Of a stretch of 64,000 nucleotides of DNA, positions 1-7,337 are shown piece by piece. This stretch comes from Desulfocicer vacuolatum DSM 3385 (lineage in GTDB: Bacteria > Desulfobacterota > Desulfobacteria > Desulfobacterales > Desulfobacteraceae), in the NCBI RefSeq assembly GCF_900176365.1, contig NZ_FWXY01000006.1, forward strand, positions 1 to 64,000, given 5' to 3'. Under the pieces are notes generated by a model, which was not told the DNA's origin, searched no databases, and saw only the letters and a program-made list of their open reading frames with translations. The position numbers were made by a program, and so were the translations under genes. Position 1 is the first letter of the stretch, and each line of letters begins with the position of its first letter.

Positions 1-130
1 ATTGACCTCCTTTCGCATTTGTATGTTATGGGAATCATTATACCGCGAATGGTGATTCAACAAAACCTTTTTGGTTCTGGCTTGTCCAGGTTAGGATAGA
101 TGGATATTATTTTTTAAAAAAAGGAACAAT

Positions 131-601
131 ATGGTTAGCATTGAAATACCCGGGGCCTTTACCCTGAATATTCAGCACGTATTGCTTGATTTCAACGGCA
201 CCATTGCCGTGGATGGCCAATTGATAAAAGGGGTTGGGGAAAAAATAAATGATCTGGCCCAGGATTTGGATTTCCATGTGATTACGGCAGATACCTTTGG
301 TTCTGTGAAAAAAGAGCTTGGGGGGATTCAATGTGCTCTTAAGGTGATTCCGGAACAGGACCAGGCCCGGGCCAAACAGGCATATCTTGAAACATTGGGA
401 AAGGATAAAACCATTGCTGCCGGTAACGGTGCCAATGATGAGTTCATGCTCAAGGAATCTGCTTTGGGCGTTTCCGTGCTGGGACAGGAAGGCTTGATGT
501 CCAAAAGTCTTATGGCATCGGATATTGTGGTGGGGGATATTCTTGATTTGTTTGGGTATTTGGAACGCCCCGGTCGTCTGGTGGCGTGTTTACGACGATA
601 G
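131..601 (+). CDS. Soluble HAD-type hydrolase related to P-type ATPase cores (COG4087-like)
   Basis: Predicted cytoplasmic 156-residue haloacid-dehalogenase-fold protein. Motif I near residue 20 reads DFNGTIAVDG: the nucleophilic Asp is present but the usual second Asp is Asn, as in the soluble P-type ATPase-like group rather than in ordinary phosphatases. The acidic motif GNGANDEFML near residue 97 matches the HAD motif III/IV loop (GDGxND in P-type ATPases). No membrane segment is visible. An AAGGA ribosome site lies before the ATG. The gene stands alone and is separated by repeats from the sulfur operon downstream on the other strand. Small-molecule phosphatase activity is inferred from the fold; substrate unknown. 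Confidence 0.8.
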   Translation: MVSIEIPGAFTLNIQHVLLDFNGTIAVDGQLIKGVGEKINDLAQDLDFHVITADTFGSVKKELGGIQCALKVIPEQDQARAKQAYLETLGKDKTIAAGNGANDEFMLKESALGVSVLGQEGLMSKSLMASDIVVGDILDLFGYLERPGRLVACLRR

Positions 602-640
602 ACTTGATATTATTATTCCTGGGAAGCTGACGGGGATTTT

Positions 641-735
641 TTTATAATCGCCACGGGCGGACCGTATTCTGATCCGGTTCCACCCACAACGAAGCTTGAA
701 ATACGCCCCTCATTTGCGGAGTGTTTCATATAAAA
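641..735 (+). repeat. Two-hairpin dispersed repeat (family B), copy B1
   Basis: About 95 bp beginning ATAATCGCCACGGGCGGACC and ending TTTCATATAAAA. The first half folds through GGGCGGA against TCCACCC, the second through GAAATAC against GTGTTTC. Related copies lie at 904, 8822, 10197, 40279 (reverse), 58070, 58461 and 58553. It joins directly to the large hairpin repeat A1 and fills most of the gap after the HAD gene. Confidence 0.8.
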
Positions 736-738
736 TCC

Positions 739-900
739 ACAACAAATATAGGGTCGTAGACGCGGAGCCAAATGGTATTATACCGCCGCCCCCCCCGATG
801 GGCAATGGGCCCGGACCGGAACTGTAGACAGCTCAATTGTCCGGTTCCTATTGCCCATCGGGGGGGGCGGCTCTGCCTTAGCTTGCCTTGGAGGCTGCCT
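739..900 (+). repeat. GC-rich long-hairpin repeat (family A), copy A1
   Basis: About 160 bp starting ACAACAAATATAGGGTCGTA and ending GGAGGCTGCCT. Its core, 784-870, is a long imperfect palindrome: a C-rich arm with CCGATGGGCAAT and CCGGACCGGAA is mirrored by CCGGTTCC and ATTGCCCATCGG plus a G-run. Other copies are at 3820-3977 (reverse) and 58183-58340. Copies A1 and A2 flank the cytochrome cassette in inverted orientation. Short open frames inside it are repeat artefacts. Confidence 0.9.
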
Positions 901-903
901 TGT

Positions 904-955
904 ATATAAAACTGCCACGGGCAGACCGCATTTTGACTTCGGCCTGCCCGGAGGG
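904..955 (+). repeat. Truncated family B repeat, copy B2
   Basis: Only the first half of the repeat is present, running into the stop of the cytochrome b gene. CGGGCAG (918-924) pairs with CTGCCCG (944-950), so this hairpin sits just downstream of the minus-strand operon end and could act as a transcript end structure. Confidence 0.6.
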
Positions 956-956
956 G

Positions 957-1601
957 TTATTTTCGTTTTGCCGGAAGCTCCCACTCTTCCACTGTGGTGG
1001 TTTCATAGATTTCTTCCCAGCCGGTGATCATACCTGAAATATGGCTGAACAAAGAGTGTCCTGTGGTGGTCATATACACATGAACCAGCAAAAAAGAGAT
1101 CAGCATAAAGGCCATCAATGTATGAATCCAGGCCACCGGAGCCAGGGGGATCATAAATCCTGCCCACAGATTCCAGGTATAATAAAGCAGTCCTGAAAAC
1201 ATCTGAACAGGAAGCAGCAGTGCAGACAACCCAAGATAGGTCAGGCGCTGCAGGGGGTTGTGCTTGGCACCGGGGGATTTTTCCACGGGGTGGGGTTTGC
1301 CCTGGAAAATACCAAAACCATAGTATATTACAACGGAAAATAATTTTTTGGTGGTGGGGATATATTGTTTCCACTCCCCGGTGGTGAAAAGCCAGAATAC
1401 AAAAAAAGCAAACAATACCAGCCATGAAAGCCCGATGAAGTTATGAACATTCACGGCCCTTTGGAATCCCAGCAGGGAAAAGGTTCCATGGATTTCAAGA
1501 CCTGTGATGATCAGCGCCACAATCATGAACGCCTGGAGCCAGTGCCAGAATCGTTCAAAACGGGTGTAAAGATATATTTTGATAATTTTTTTATCATCCA
1601 T
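957..1601 (-). CDS. Cytochrome b561-type membrane subunit
   Basis: Predicted 214-residue integral membrane dihaem cytochrome b of the thiosulfate-reductase/hydrogenase b-subunit type, likely passing quinol electrons to the octaheme cytochrome encoded upstream. Four hydrophobic segments are visible, with His residues in WHWLQAF, VHNFIG, IHTLMAF and LLVHVYM placed as haem ligands. The chosen ATG has AAGGAGA upstream and overlaps the end of the octaheme gene by 8 bases, so the two are translationally coupled. Longer in-frame starts upstream lack a ribosome site. The family is clear; the partner is inferred from the overlap. Confidence 0.85.
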   Translation of the reverse strand: MDDKKIIKIYLYTRFERFWHWLQAFMIVALIITGLEIHGTFSLLGFQRAVNVHNFIGLSWLVLFAFFVFWLFTTGEWKQYIPTTKKLFSVVIYYGFGIFQGKPHPVEKSPGAKHNPLQRLTYLGLSALLLPVQMFSGLLYYTWNLWAGFMIPLAPVAWIHTLMAFMLISFLLVHVYMTTTGHSLFSHISGMITGWEEIYETTTVEEWELPAKRK

Positions 1602-3225
1602 GGTTTTTTCTCCTTCCATTTTTCCGGGTGAAAAATCGACCCAGGCCATGGAGTCCCACCCCTCCCAGGGAGCCCAGGATAATTATCCAGCCCAATGAGT
1701 CCACGGCGGTGGATTTATCCCTTCCGGGCATGTAAAATCCCGATAGTGTGGCAAGGCGACCGTTATCCCTCCGGTGGCACTGGGTGCAGTCAAGGGCTTT
1801 GTCTTTGGGAGCCACCATGTGGGTGATGGGAAATGCATAGGTGGTTTTTACAAAATCAAATTCACCGGAAAAGGGTAATCCAAGGGTATCATTGCCAAGG
1901 GTTAAGGCCTCTTCCCAGTTAAAGGTTGTCCAATAGCCTTTTTCCCCGGACAGAAGCGGGGCCAGAAGTGTTTTATTGATCTTGTCATAGGGTTGGTTGC
2001 CCCGGTGGATCTTAAAGGGAAATATGCGGGAGTCAGGATCTTTGGCATCTCCCACGGGATGGCTGACTTTCACCACTGTGGAAGGATCAATGATATCCTC
2101 TGCCGTGGTACTGGTCTGGGTGCCGTTGGACCAGAAATATTCCGGAACAACATTTTTTTCCCAGGTCATCTGCCCTTTAATGGACTTATAGATGTCTTTA
2201 CCCAGCTCACCCTTGGTGTGGTAGGGTTTGCCATCCTTAAGATCCCCGGCCTTGGCCCAGTCCCAGCTCATCTTAGTGGGATTGACCCTGGCATACTCTG
2301 GAATGTGGCAGGCCTGGCAGGAAACCTTATCGGTGTGGTCATTCATTTTTGAGTCGTTTTTGTGGGGGGCATCGCTGTGGCAGGAGATACAGGTTATTTT
2401 GGGGGCCAGGTCATCTTCCAGAAGACTTTTGCTGCTCTCCACGGCGGGGTTGGTGTACACCCGGCCTGCAATGTTATGGTTGGTGGTGGTGTGGCACCGG
2501 GTACAGCTAAAATCTTCTCCGTCTGTGCCCATGTGAACATCCAGTATTTTGTTGGGCTTCATCAATGAGGTATCCAGATCCCCGTGTTTTACGCCATCGC
2601 CGCCGCCGCCCTTGAAATGACATTCTCCGCAGTTGTTTCTACCGGGAAGAGCGATTTTACCCACTGCATTGGTGACTTCGGCCTGGATTTCTTCCATGAT
2701 CTCCTTGCTTTCCGGGTCATCATCCTGTGCAAAGGCCTGGATATCGGTGAAGGCTTCTTTGTAATTGAACTTTTCTGTGCCATGGCATTTAAGACAGTTT
2801 ACACCTTCATCCACTCCGTTCCAGCCCGCATGGCACTTCAGGCAGGATTTATCTTCCATGGCATTGGCGGAAATACAGAAGTTATTCACAGAATACCCGG
2901 CCTTGCCATACTTCATATCTTTTTTATCCCCCGATGCCAGCCAGGTCCAGTGAATGGTTTTATGAAACTGGGCAGATGCTTCGGAGTGACAGGAAAGACA
3001 TGCCTGGGTGACTTCTTCACCGGACATGAACGGTTTTTGTAAAATTTCATGTTTTGTATGATCTGTGGTTATCCAGCGTTTTTCCCGTTTGACGGCTTGT
3101 TTGGCCATCTTTCTTCCCGGGGCCTCATCTCCCCCCGGATTTGTGGCTGCCGGGGCAGAAGATCCCACCAGTAAGAAAGCCGTCAGCATGATGGTTATCA
3201 GTCCTGGAATGCATTTTTTTGTCAT
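1594..3225 (-). CDS. Octaheme c-type cytochrome, tetrathionate reductase (OTR) family
   Basis: A 543-residue exported multihaem cytochrome. It has a Sec signal peptide (about 1-27), eight CxxCH motifs starting near residues 76, 128, 144, 199, 241, 279, 303 and 480, and a C-terminal hydrophobic helix (about 511-530) followed by basic residues, which suggests a periplasmic protein anchored in the inner membrane. Characterised members of the OTR family reduce tetrathionate and also nitrite or hydroxylamine in vitro. Its cytochrome b partner overlaps its 3' end, and a small cytochrome-like protein lies upstream. The rhodanese and porin genes nearby favour a sulfur oxyanion or polysulfide substrate, but this is inference. 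Confidence 0.88.
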   Translation of the reverse strand: MTKKCIPGLITIMLTAFLLVGSSAPAATNPGGDEAPGRKMAKQAVKREKRWITTDHTKHEILQKPFMSGEEVTQACLSCHSEASAQFHKTIHWTWLASGDKKDMKYGKAGYSVNNFCISANAMEDKSCLKCHAGWNGVDEGVNCLKCHGTEKFNYKEAFTDIQAFAQDDDPESKEIMEEIQAEVTNAVGKIALPGRNNCGECHFKGGGGDGVKHGDLDTSLMKPNKILDVHMGTDGEDFSCTRCHTTTNHNIAGRVYTNPAVESSKSLLEDDLAPKITCISCHSDAPHKNDSKMNDHTDKVSCQACHIPEYARVNPTKMSWDWAKAGDLKDGKPYHTKGELGKDIYKSIKGQMTWEKNVVPEYFWSNGTQTSTTAEDIIDPSTVVKVSHPVGDAKDPDSRIFPFKIHRGNQPYDKINKTLLAPLLSGEKGYWTTFNWEEALTLGNDTLGLPFSGEFDFVKTTYAFPITHMVAPKDKALDCTQCHRRDNGRLATLSGFYMPGRDKSTAVDSLGWIIILGSLGGVGLHGLGRFFTRKNGRRKNHG

Positions 3226-3293
3226 TCAGACCTCCAGTTTCGTTTTTTATGCAAAGCATGACGTCCTGAAACGCCATGCTTTGCGATTCGGGG

Positions 3294-3644
3294 CTATTTA
3301 CAGGTGGCAGGGGAGGGGGAGTCCGCCGCATATCCATAGAGATATGAGTAAATATCCAGAATATCTTCATCACTCAGGGCTGCCCATTCCGGTGCACACT
3401 TGAAATCGGCAAAATCCTTGTTTTCAAAAATGCGCTGCCACTGGGCCATGGTTTTATCACTGGGGTTGATGGGGGGCTTTTTTTCACTGACCTCACCCCT
3501 TTGGGCACAGGCCTTGTACACCTTTCGATAGGTATATTTCCCTTTTCTTTTGTTGCCTCCGGGACCGTCATCGGCAAAAGTCACAGATGTGGAAACCATG
3601 ACAAACAAAATCATCAGCATTGAAACGATTATTTTTTTAAACAT
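3294..3644 (-). CDS. Periplasmic cytochrome c-like protein lacking a haem-binding motif
   Basis: A 116-residue exported protein with signal peptide MFKKIIVSM...TFA. The rest resembles a small class I cytochrome c (KVYKACAQRG near the N-terminus, DILDIYSYLYGYA as the C-terminal helix), but the CxxCH haem site is missing: only isolated cysteines remain at CAQRG, KCAPEW and the C-terminal CK. The ATG was chosen for its AAGGAGA site; an upstream start lacks one. It lies 68 bases before the octaheme cytochrome and is probably co-transcribed. It may be a haem-free accessory or docking subunit, or a decayed electron carrier. The cytochrome relationship is a pattern judgement. Confidence 0.6.
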   Translation of the reverse strand: MFKKIIVSMLMILFVMVSTSVTFADDGPGGNKRKGKYTYRKVYKACAQRGEVSEKKPPINPSDKTMAQWQRIFENKDFADFKCAPEWAALSDEDILDIYSYLYGYAADSPSPATCK

Positions 3645-3819
3645 TGCTTTTCTCCTTAATCTTTTTTTGATTTCCGGGCGCACCCTGTGTGCACACCGTT
3701 ATTTTGATATTCTTCGGGATTTTTTTTATATGAAACTCCGTCCAAAGGTTTGGAATTATAAGAGTTCCATTTTTCGTTGTGGCTGGTGGTTACAGCCATG
3801 TATATTTTTTATATACAAT

Positions 3820-3977
3820 GCAGCCTCCAAGGCAAGCTAAGGCAGAGCCGCCCCCCGATGGGTAATAGGAACCGGACAATTGAGCTGTCTACAGTTCCGG
3901 TCCGGGAGCATTGCCCATCGGGGGGGCGGCGGTATAATACCATTTGGCTCCGCGTCTACGACCCTATATTCGTTGTG
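3820..3977 (-). repeat. GC-rich long-hairpin repeat (family A), copy A2, inverted
   Basis: Reverse-oriented copy of the repeat at 739-900, with the same order of conserved blocks (TATAGGGTCG, C-rich arm, GATGGGCAAT, mirrored arm, GGAGGCTGC). It fills most of the gap between the haem-less cytochrome gene and the mini-TusB gene and splits the minus-strand sulfur gene run in two. Confidence 0.9.
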
Positions 3978-4000
3978 TTCGTTAAGAGATTTGCGATATT

Positions 4001-4174
4001 TCATTCCCAACAGACAATCTGATCATGTTCCAGCATGTCATTGACCAGGGCCTGCCAATCGAGATTTTCATCATAGAGTTCCACCACTGAAACCACCGTG
4101 TCCTTGGAAATTTTTTCAAATAATTTCCGCATTTTTTCATCGGGGGGGGATTTCAGAATATGCAGAACTTTCAT
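4001..4174 (-). CDS. Mini TusB/DsrH-like sulfur-relay protein (57 aa)
   Basis: A 57-residue cytoplasmic protein with AGGAGG before its ATG. It begins MKVLHILKSP, matching the conserved start of TusB/DsrH (MLHxxxxSP), and ends with DWQALVNDMLEHDQIVCW, matching their C-terminal block (DYxxFVxLxxxH...W), but the middle is about 40 residues shorter than usual. A clear paralogue lies at 10865-11035 inside a TusA/DsrE-type operon. It is the last gene of the rhodanese-porin operon (17 bases after the porin stop). The assignment rests on matching both ends of the protein family by eye. A role in handing on sulfane sulfur is inferred. Confidence 0.65.
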   Translation of the reverse strand: MKVLHILKSPPDEKMRKLFEKISKDTVVSVVELYDENLDWQALVNDMLEHDQIVCWE

Positions 4175-4190
4175 GATGATGACCTCCTGA

Positions 4191-5897
4191 TCAGAAACGC
4201 ATGGTGGCCGAGGCGTAGACGTCCCACACTTCATCCACAATGGGGAAAAGGCCGTCAAAGGAATTGGCCCGGGAGATCTTTTTGGGCTCACCCAGGGGAT
4301 TGCCACTGCCCGTGTACTGGTAATCGTAGAACCGACCACCCAGTTTTACGAAAAAATTTCTACCAAAGACCGGTTGGATATAATATCCCTCATACACACT
4401 TCCCCTTGTGGCCAGTTTGCTTCCCACAAGGGAGTCTTCGGCACCGGTGAAGTTGAACCAGTATTGGGAACCCCAGTTGTATTCAAGGCCCAGCCTGCCG
4501 TCAAAGGGCATGGGGAAAAGAGCCCCTGCATAAATGCTGTAGCCATTGCGGGATTCAAGGTCTCCGTTGGAGCTGAGTAGTCCCATTCCCATCATTTCAT
4601 AAAAGGGATTGGCAGAAATCCGGGAGGGATCTGTGTGGCTCCAGGAGGCGGCCAGGAACAGATCAATATCTTTTTCTGTCTCTTCGTAAAGGTTTTTTCT
4701 TAATAACAGGGATGCGGCATCCCAGTCACCGATTTCGGTGGAAGGCTGCATTCTGGAAATATAGCCCCCACTGTTTTGGGCAAAATAGTATTCATTTGTA
4801 CCATCACCGTTTTGGTCGGATTTGCTTACAACAAAGGGCATCACCGTTAAACCGGTGAACCCGTCGGTGATATCCCAGGCATGGGCATAGTTGAATACGG
4901 CACTGAAAGAGTCATTGTCAAACAAGGTGGCAATAAAACCAAACATGTGAACATCTTCCACATCAGATTGGCTTTCCTGGATGGAATAAGAGTTGCCCCA
5001 GTCCCCTTCGAATCCCACGCCATAACAGAATTTAAATGCTGCTCCCGGGATATCCAGGGCATCTTCCAGTCCAAAGCTTAAGGATGCTCCATCAAATTGC
5101 CAGTTGATGATGGTGGCAAGGGGAGAGCCTCCCACCATGTCATAATCGGCATATTCCATTGGAGGACCGTTGGTGGAGGGGCGGCGTCCCAGGGAAAAAC
5201 TCACCGGAATATCGTTAATATCCTGGCGGTACATGAAATAAGCCCGCTCCATGCGAATGGTGTCTCCATGGGGCAGGGAGGATGTGTTGCCGTCCATGGT
5301 TACATCACCCAGACTTCCCTGGTTGAATTTTACCCCTGAAGAATCCCCCCACACCTTGTATGCGGCAAGACGACCGGCAAAACTTAAGTTTGAATTGACC
5401 TTGGCCTTCATGTCCAGATGGAATTTATTGGTGTAGATGATATCGTTGTCCACATCATTTTCGTCCAGGGGAGGGATCATGCCTGCCATGGCCATGTTCT
5501 GCATGCCCTGCTGGATCTGATTTAAGGTGGCTCCGTTAAATCCGCCGGAGGCTGCCGGCGTAAAAAAACCGCTTACCAGGGAAGAAGGGGCAGACAGCAT
5601 GCCGTTGTAATGGATGGAATCTGCTTTGGCTCTAAGTTCAAGGCCCAGGGATACTTTATCCGTGGCAGTATGGAGTTCTGCCTTGTCCAGGCGTTTTCCC
5701 AGGTATTTTACCTCTTCTTTATCCTTTTGATCCTCTTGTTCCAGGGCATCAATTTTTAATTTCAACGCTTCCATGGTGCGGCTCATCTCTTGGAGCTGTT
5801 GTTTTAAAAGTTCTGTCTCGCTGGATGCAAAGGCCGGTTGAAAGCCCATTAAAAGGCTCATGCTCAAAAATATCGTAATCACGTATTTTTTTTTCAT
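4191..5897 (-). CDS. DUF3373-type outer-membrane porin
   Basis: A 568-residue exported protein: signal peptide ending PAFA-SS, a coiled-coil stretch of about 60 residues (LLKQQLQEMSRTMEALKLKI), then a long series of amphipathic strands ending in VYASATMRF with the terminal Phe typical of outer-membrane barrels. This architecture matches DUF3373/S-layer-porin proteins common in deltaproteobacteria. The ATG follows GAAGGGTGAT and the gene starts 4 bases after the rhodanese stop. It could let sulfur compounds or anions reach the periplasmic rhodanese and octaheme cytochrome; the substrate is not visible in the sequence. Confidence 0.8.
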   Translation of the reverse strand: MKKKYVITIFLSMSLLMGFQPAFASSETELLKQQLQEMSRTMEALKLKIDALEQEDQKDKEEVKYLGKRLDKAELHTATDKVSLGLELRAKADSIHYNGMLSAPSSLVSGFFTPAASGGFNGATLNQIQQGMQNMAMAGMIPPLDENDVDNDIIYTNKFHLDMKAKVNSNLSFAGRLAAYKVWGDSSGVKFNQGSLGDVTMDGNTSSLPHGDTIRMERAYFMYRQDINDIPVSFSLGRRPSTNGPPMEYADYDMVGGSPLATIINWQFDGASLSFGLEDALDIPGAAFKFCYGVGFEGDWGNSYSIQESQSDVEDVHMFGFIATLFDNDSFSAVFNYAHAWDITDGFTGLTVMPFVVSKSDQNGDGTNEYYFAQNSGGYISRMQPSTEIGDWDAASLLLRKNLYEETEKDIDLFLAASWSHTDPSRISANPFYEMMGMGLLSSNGDLESRNGYSIYAGALFPMPFDGRLGLEYNWGSQYWFNFTGAEDSLVGSKLATRGSVYEGYYIQPVFGRNFFVKLGGRFYDYQYTGSGNPLGEPKKISRANSFDGLFPIVDEVWDVYASATMRF

Positions 5898-5901
5898 GAT
5901 A

Positions 5902-7023
5902 TCACCCTTCTGTTTTTTTGATTTCAAAGGAGCCGTCTTTATTAAAACTACAGGCTGCTTCAAGATAATAAATATTTTTCAGGGAAGGCCTTACATCCTG
6001 GATCATATAATAGGCTTCACCGCTTCTGGCACCTGTGGAACAGATAAACACCACCGGTTTATCCGAAGGCAGATCCTTGATTTTATCTTCCAGATCATCC
6101 ACCGGGATGTGAACAGCTGATTTAAAGGAGCCTTTGTCAAACTCGTCTTTGTCCCTGACATCCACGATCATCATGTTATGGGGTGTTTCAGACAGCATCT
6201 TTTCAAAGGTTGCAATGTCCATGCTGCCTTCTGTGTCGCCGGGCTTGATGGCTGCTGCCGGAGAGGCACCAAAGGCTTTTTTCCATTCCGGATATCCCTG
6301 GGAAAAAACGTTTACATTGGTGTATCCCAGGGCAAGGGCAGCCGTGGCAGATTTGTGGCTCAGTTTGCAGGTAAGTCCGCCGCAATAGAAAATAAGGGGG
6401 GTATTGGTATCCCGGGGGAGTTTCCCTTTGTATTTATCAAAATAGGTAAAGGGGATGCTCAATGCTGTGGGAATGTGTCCTTTGTCAAACTTGGGTTTTT
6501 TGGGCCGGGCATCCACAATCACAGCCTGGTTTTTTTCCAGGGCTGCTGCCACATGGTCCACGGATACCGACACATAGTTGCCCGGTGTTTTTTTCCATTT
6601 GGGAAACCCTTTGGCAAATACTTTAACATTGCTATATCCCAGTTTTTCCGCTTTTTGGGCAGATTTGTGGCTCAGTTTACAGGCAAGGCCTCCACAATAA
6701 TAGATCAACAGAGTGTTTTTATCCTTGGGAAGCAGATTCACCTGTTTATCAAACTGGCTGTCCGGAATACTGACAGCACCGGGGATGTGGCCGTTGACAT
6801 ACTTTGGTTTGTAGGGCCTGGCATCAATGATCATAACATTGTCCGGCATGGGGATGGTGGCATTCTCCATTACAAACTCCACATCAACAATGGAGTGAAA
6901 CTGCCATTCCGGGGCAGCTGGCGGGGACAACACTGCTGTGTTGTTCCGGGTAGCTGTACATCCAATGAGGCCGGTCGCCACTGCCAGCACCACCAGATAA
7001 CGCAATAAAAGTTGTTGTTTCAT
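5902..7023 (-). CDS. Triple-rhodanese lipoprotein
   Basis: A 373-residue predicted lipoprotein (lipobox LIGC after a hydrophobic leader) with three rhodanese domains. The first two carry near-identical active loops, YCGGLACKLSHKS and YCGGLTCKLSHKS (about residues 112 and 220); the third has the shorter loop ICSTGARSG (about 328). Rhodaneses carry sulfane sulfur as a persulfide on the loop cysteine. Periplasmic-side location and co-transcription with the porin suggest capture of sulfur from polysulfide or thiosulfate-type compounds. The ATG has GGAGAG upstream. A sigma-54 promoter candidate lies about 70 bases upstream, facing away from the activator gene at 7338. Confidence 0.85.
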   Translation of the reverse strand: MKQQLLLRYLVVLAVATGLIGCTATRNNTAVLSPPAAPEWQFHSIVDVEFVMENATIPMPDNVMIIDARPYKPKYVNGHIPGAVSIPDSQFDKQVNLLPKDKNTLLIYYCGGLACKLSHKSAQKAEKLGYSNVKVFAKGFPKWKKTPGNYVSVSVDHVAAALEKNQAVIVDARPKKPKFDKGHIPTALSIPFTYFDKYKGKLPRDTNTPLIFYCGGLTCKLSHKSATAALALGYTNVNVFSQGYPEWKKAFGASPAAAIKPGDTEGSMDIATFEKMLSETPHNMMIVDVRDKDEFDKGSFKSAVHIPVDDLEDKIKDLPSDKPVVFICSTGARSGEAYYMIQDVRPSLKNIYYLEAACSFNKDGSFEIKKTEG

Positions 7024-7090
7024 CTTTTTGCTCTCCTTTTTGGTGTTATTTTTTATGAATTGGTTTTTCATCCTTTTTTTAATTGTTTGA

Positions 7091-7104
7091 GCAAAGAGTG
7101 TGCC
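7091..7104 (-). promoter_or_regulatory. Sigma-54 (-24/-12) promoter of the rhodanese operon
   Basis: On the minus strand the site reads GGCACACTCTTTGC: GG and GC elements exactly 10 bases apart, with the -24 block GGCAC and -12 block TTTGC close to consensus. It sits 68 bases before the rhodanese start and next to a divergent sigma-54 activator gene. Confidence 0.7.
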
Positions 7105-7273
7105 GCCTGATTGTTCCAGCCGGTACCTGGAGTGATACCTTTCTCCATATTTTTAATGTCAAAGGCCTGATTCCTCATAAATAAAAACAAATTTTTACCG
7201 GGTTGCAGGCTGTTGGGAGGAAAAATTAAAGAGTGATTAAATAGCCGGCAATCGTCTTAAAAAGGGGAGACAG

Positions 7274-7323
7274 TTGTTAACTGCATATGGGTGTGTTAAC
7301 ATAAACCATTAACACGTTAACAC
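7274..7323. promoter_or_regulatory. Clustered GTTAAC boxes, candidate activator binding site
   Basis: Three GTTAAC motifs (ending at 7281, 7300 and 7321) occur within 50 bases, including an inverted repeat GTGTTAA...TTAACAC (7293-7315). They lie about 170-230 bases upstream of the -24/-12 site at 7091, the usual distance for a sigma-54 enhancer, and directly before the activator's own start, so autoregulation is also possible. Binding by the neighbouring protein is inferred. Confidence 0.45.
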
Positions 7324-7337
7324 TCTGGAGGCTAACA

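Noticed and set aside
778-984. Open frames across the long-hairpin repeats (also 3777-4022 and 58224-58562)
   Set aside because: They lie within GC-rich repeat arms, have no ribosome sites and recur only because the repeat recurs.
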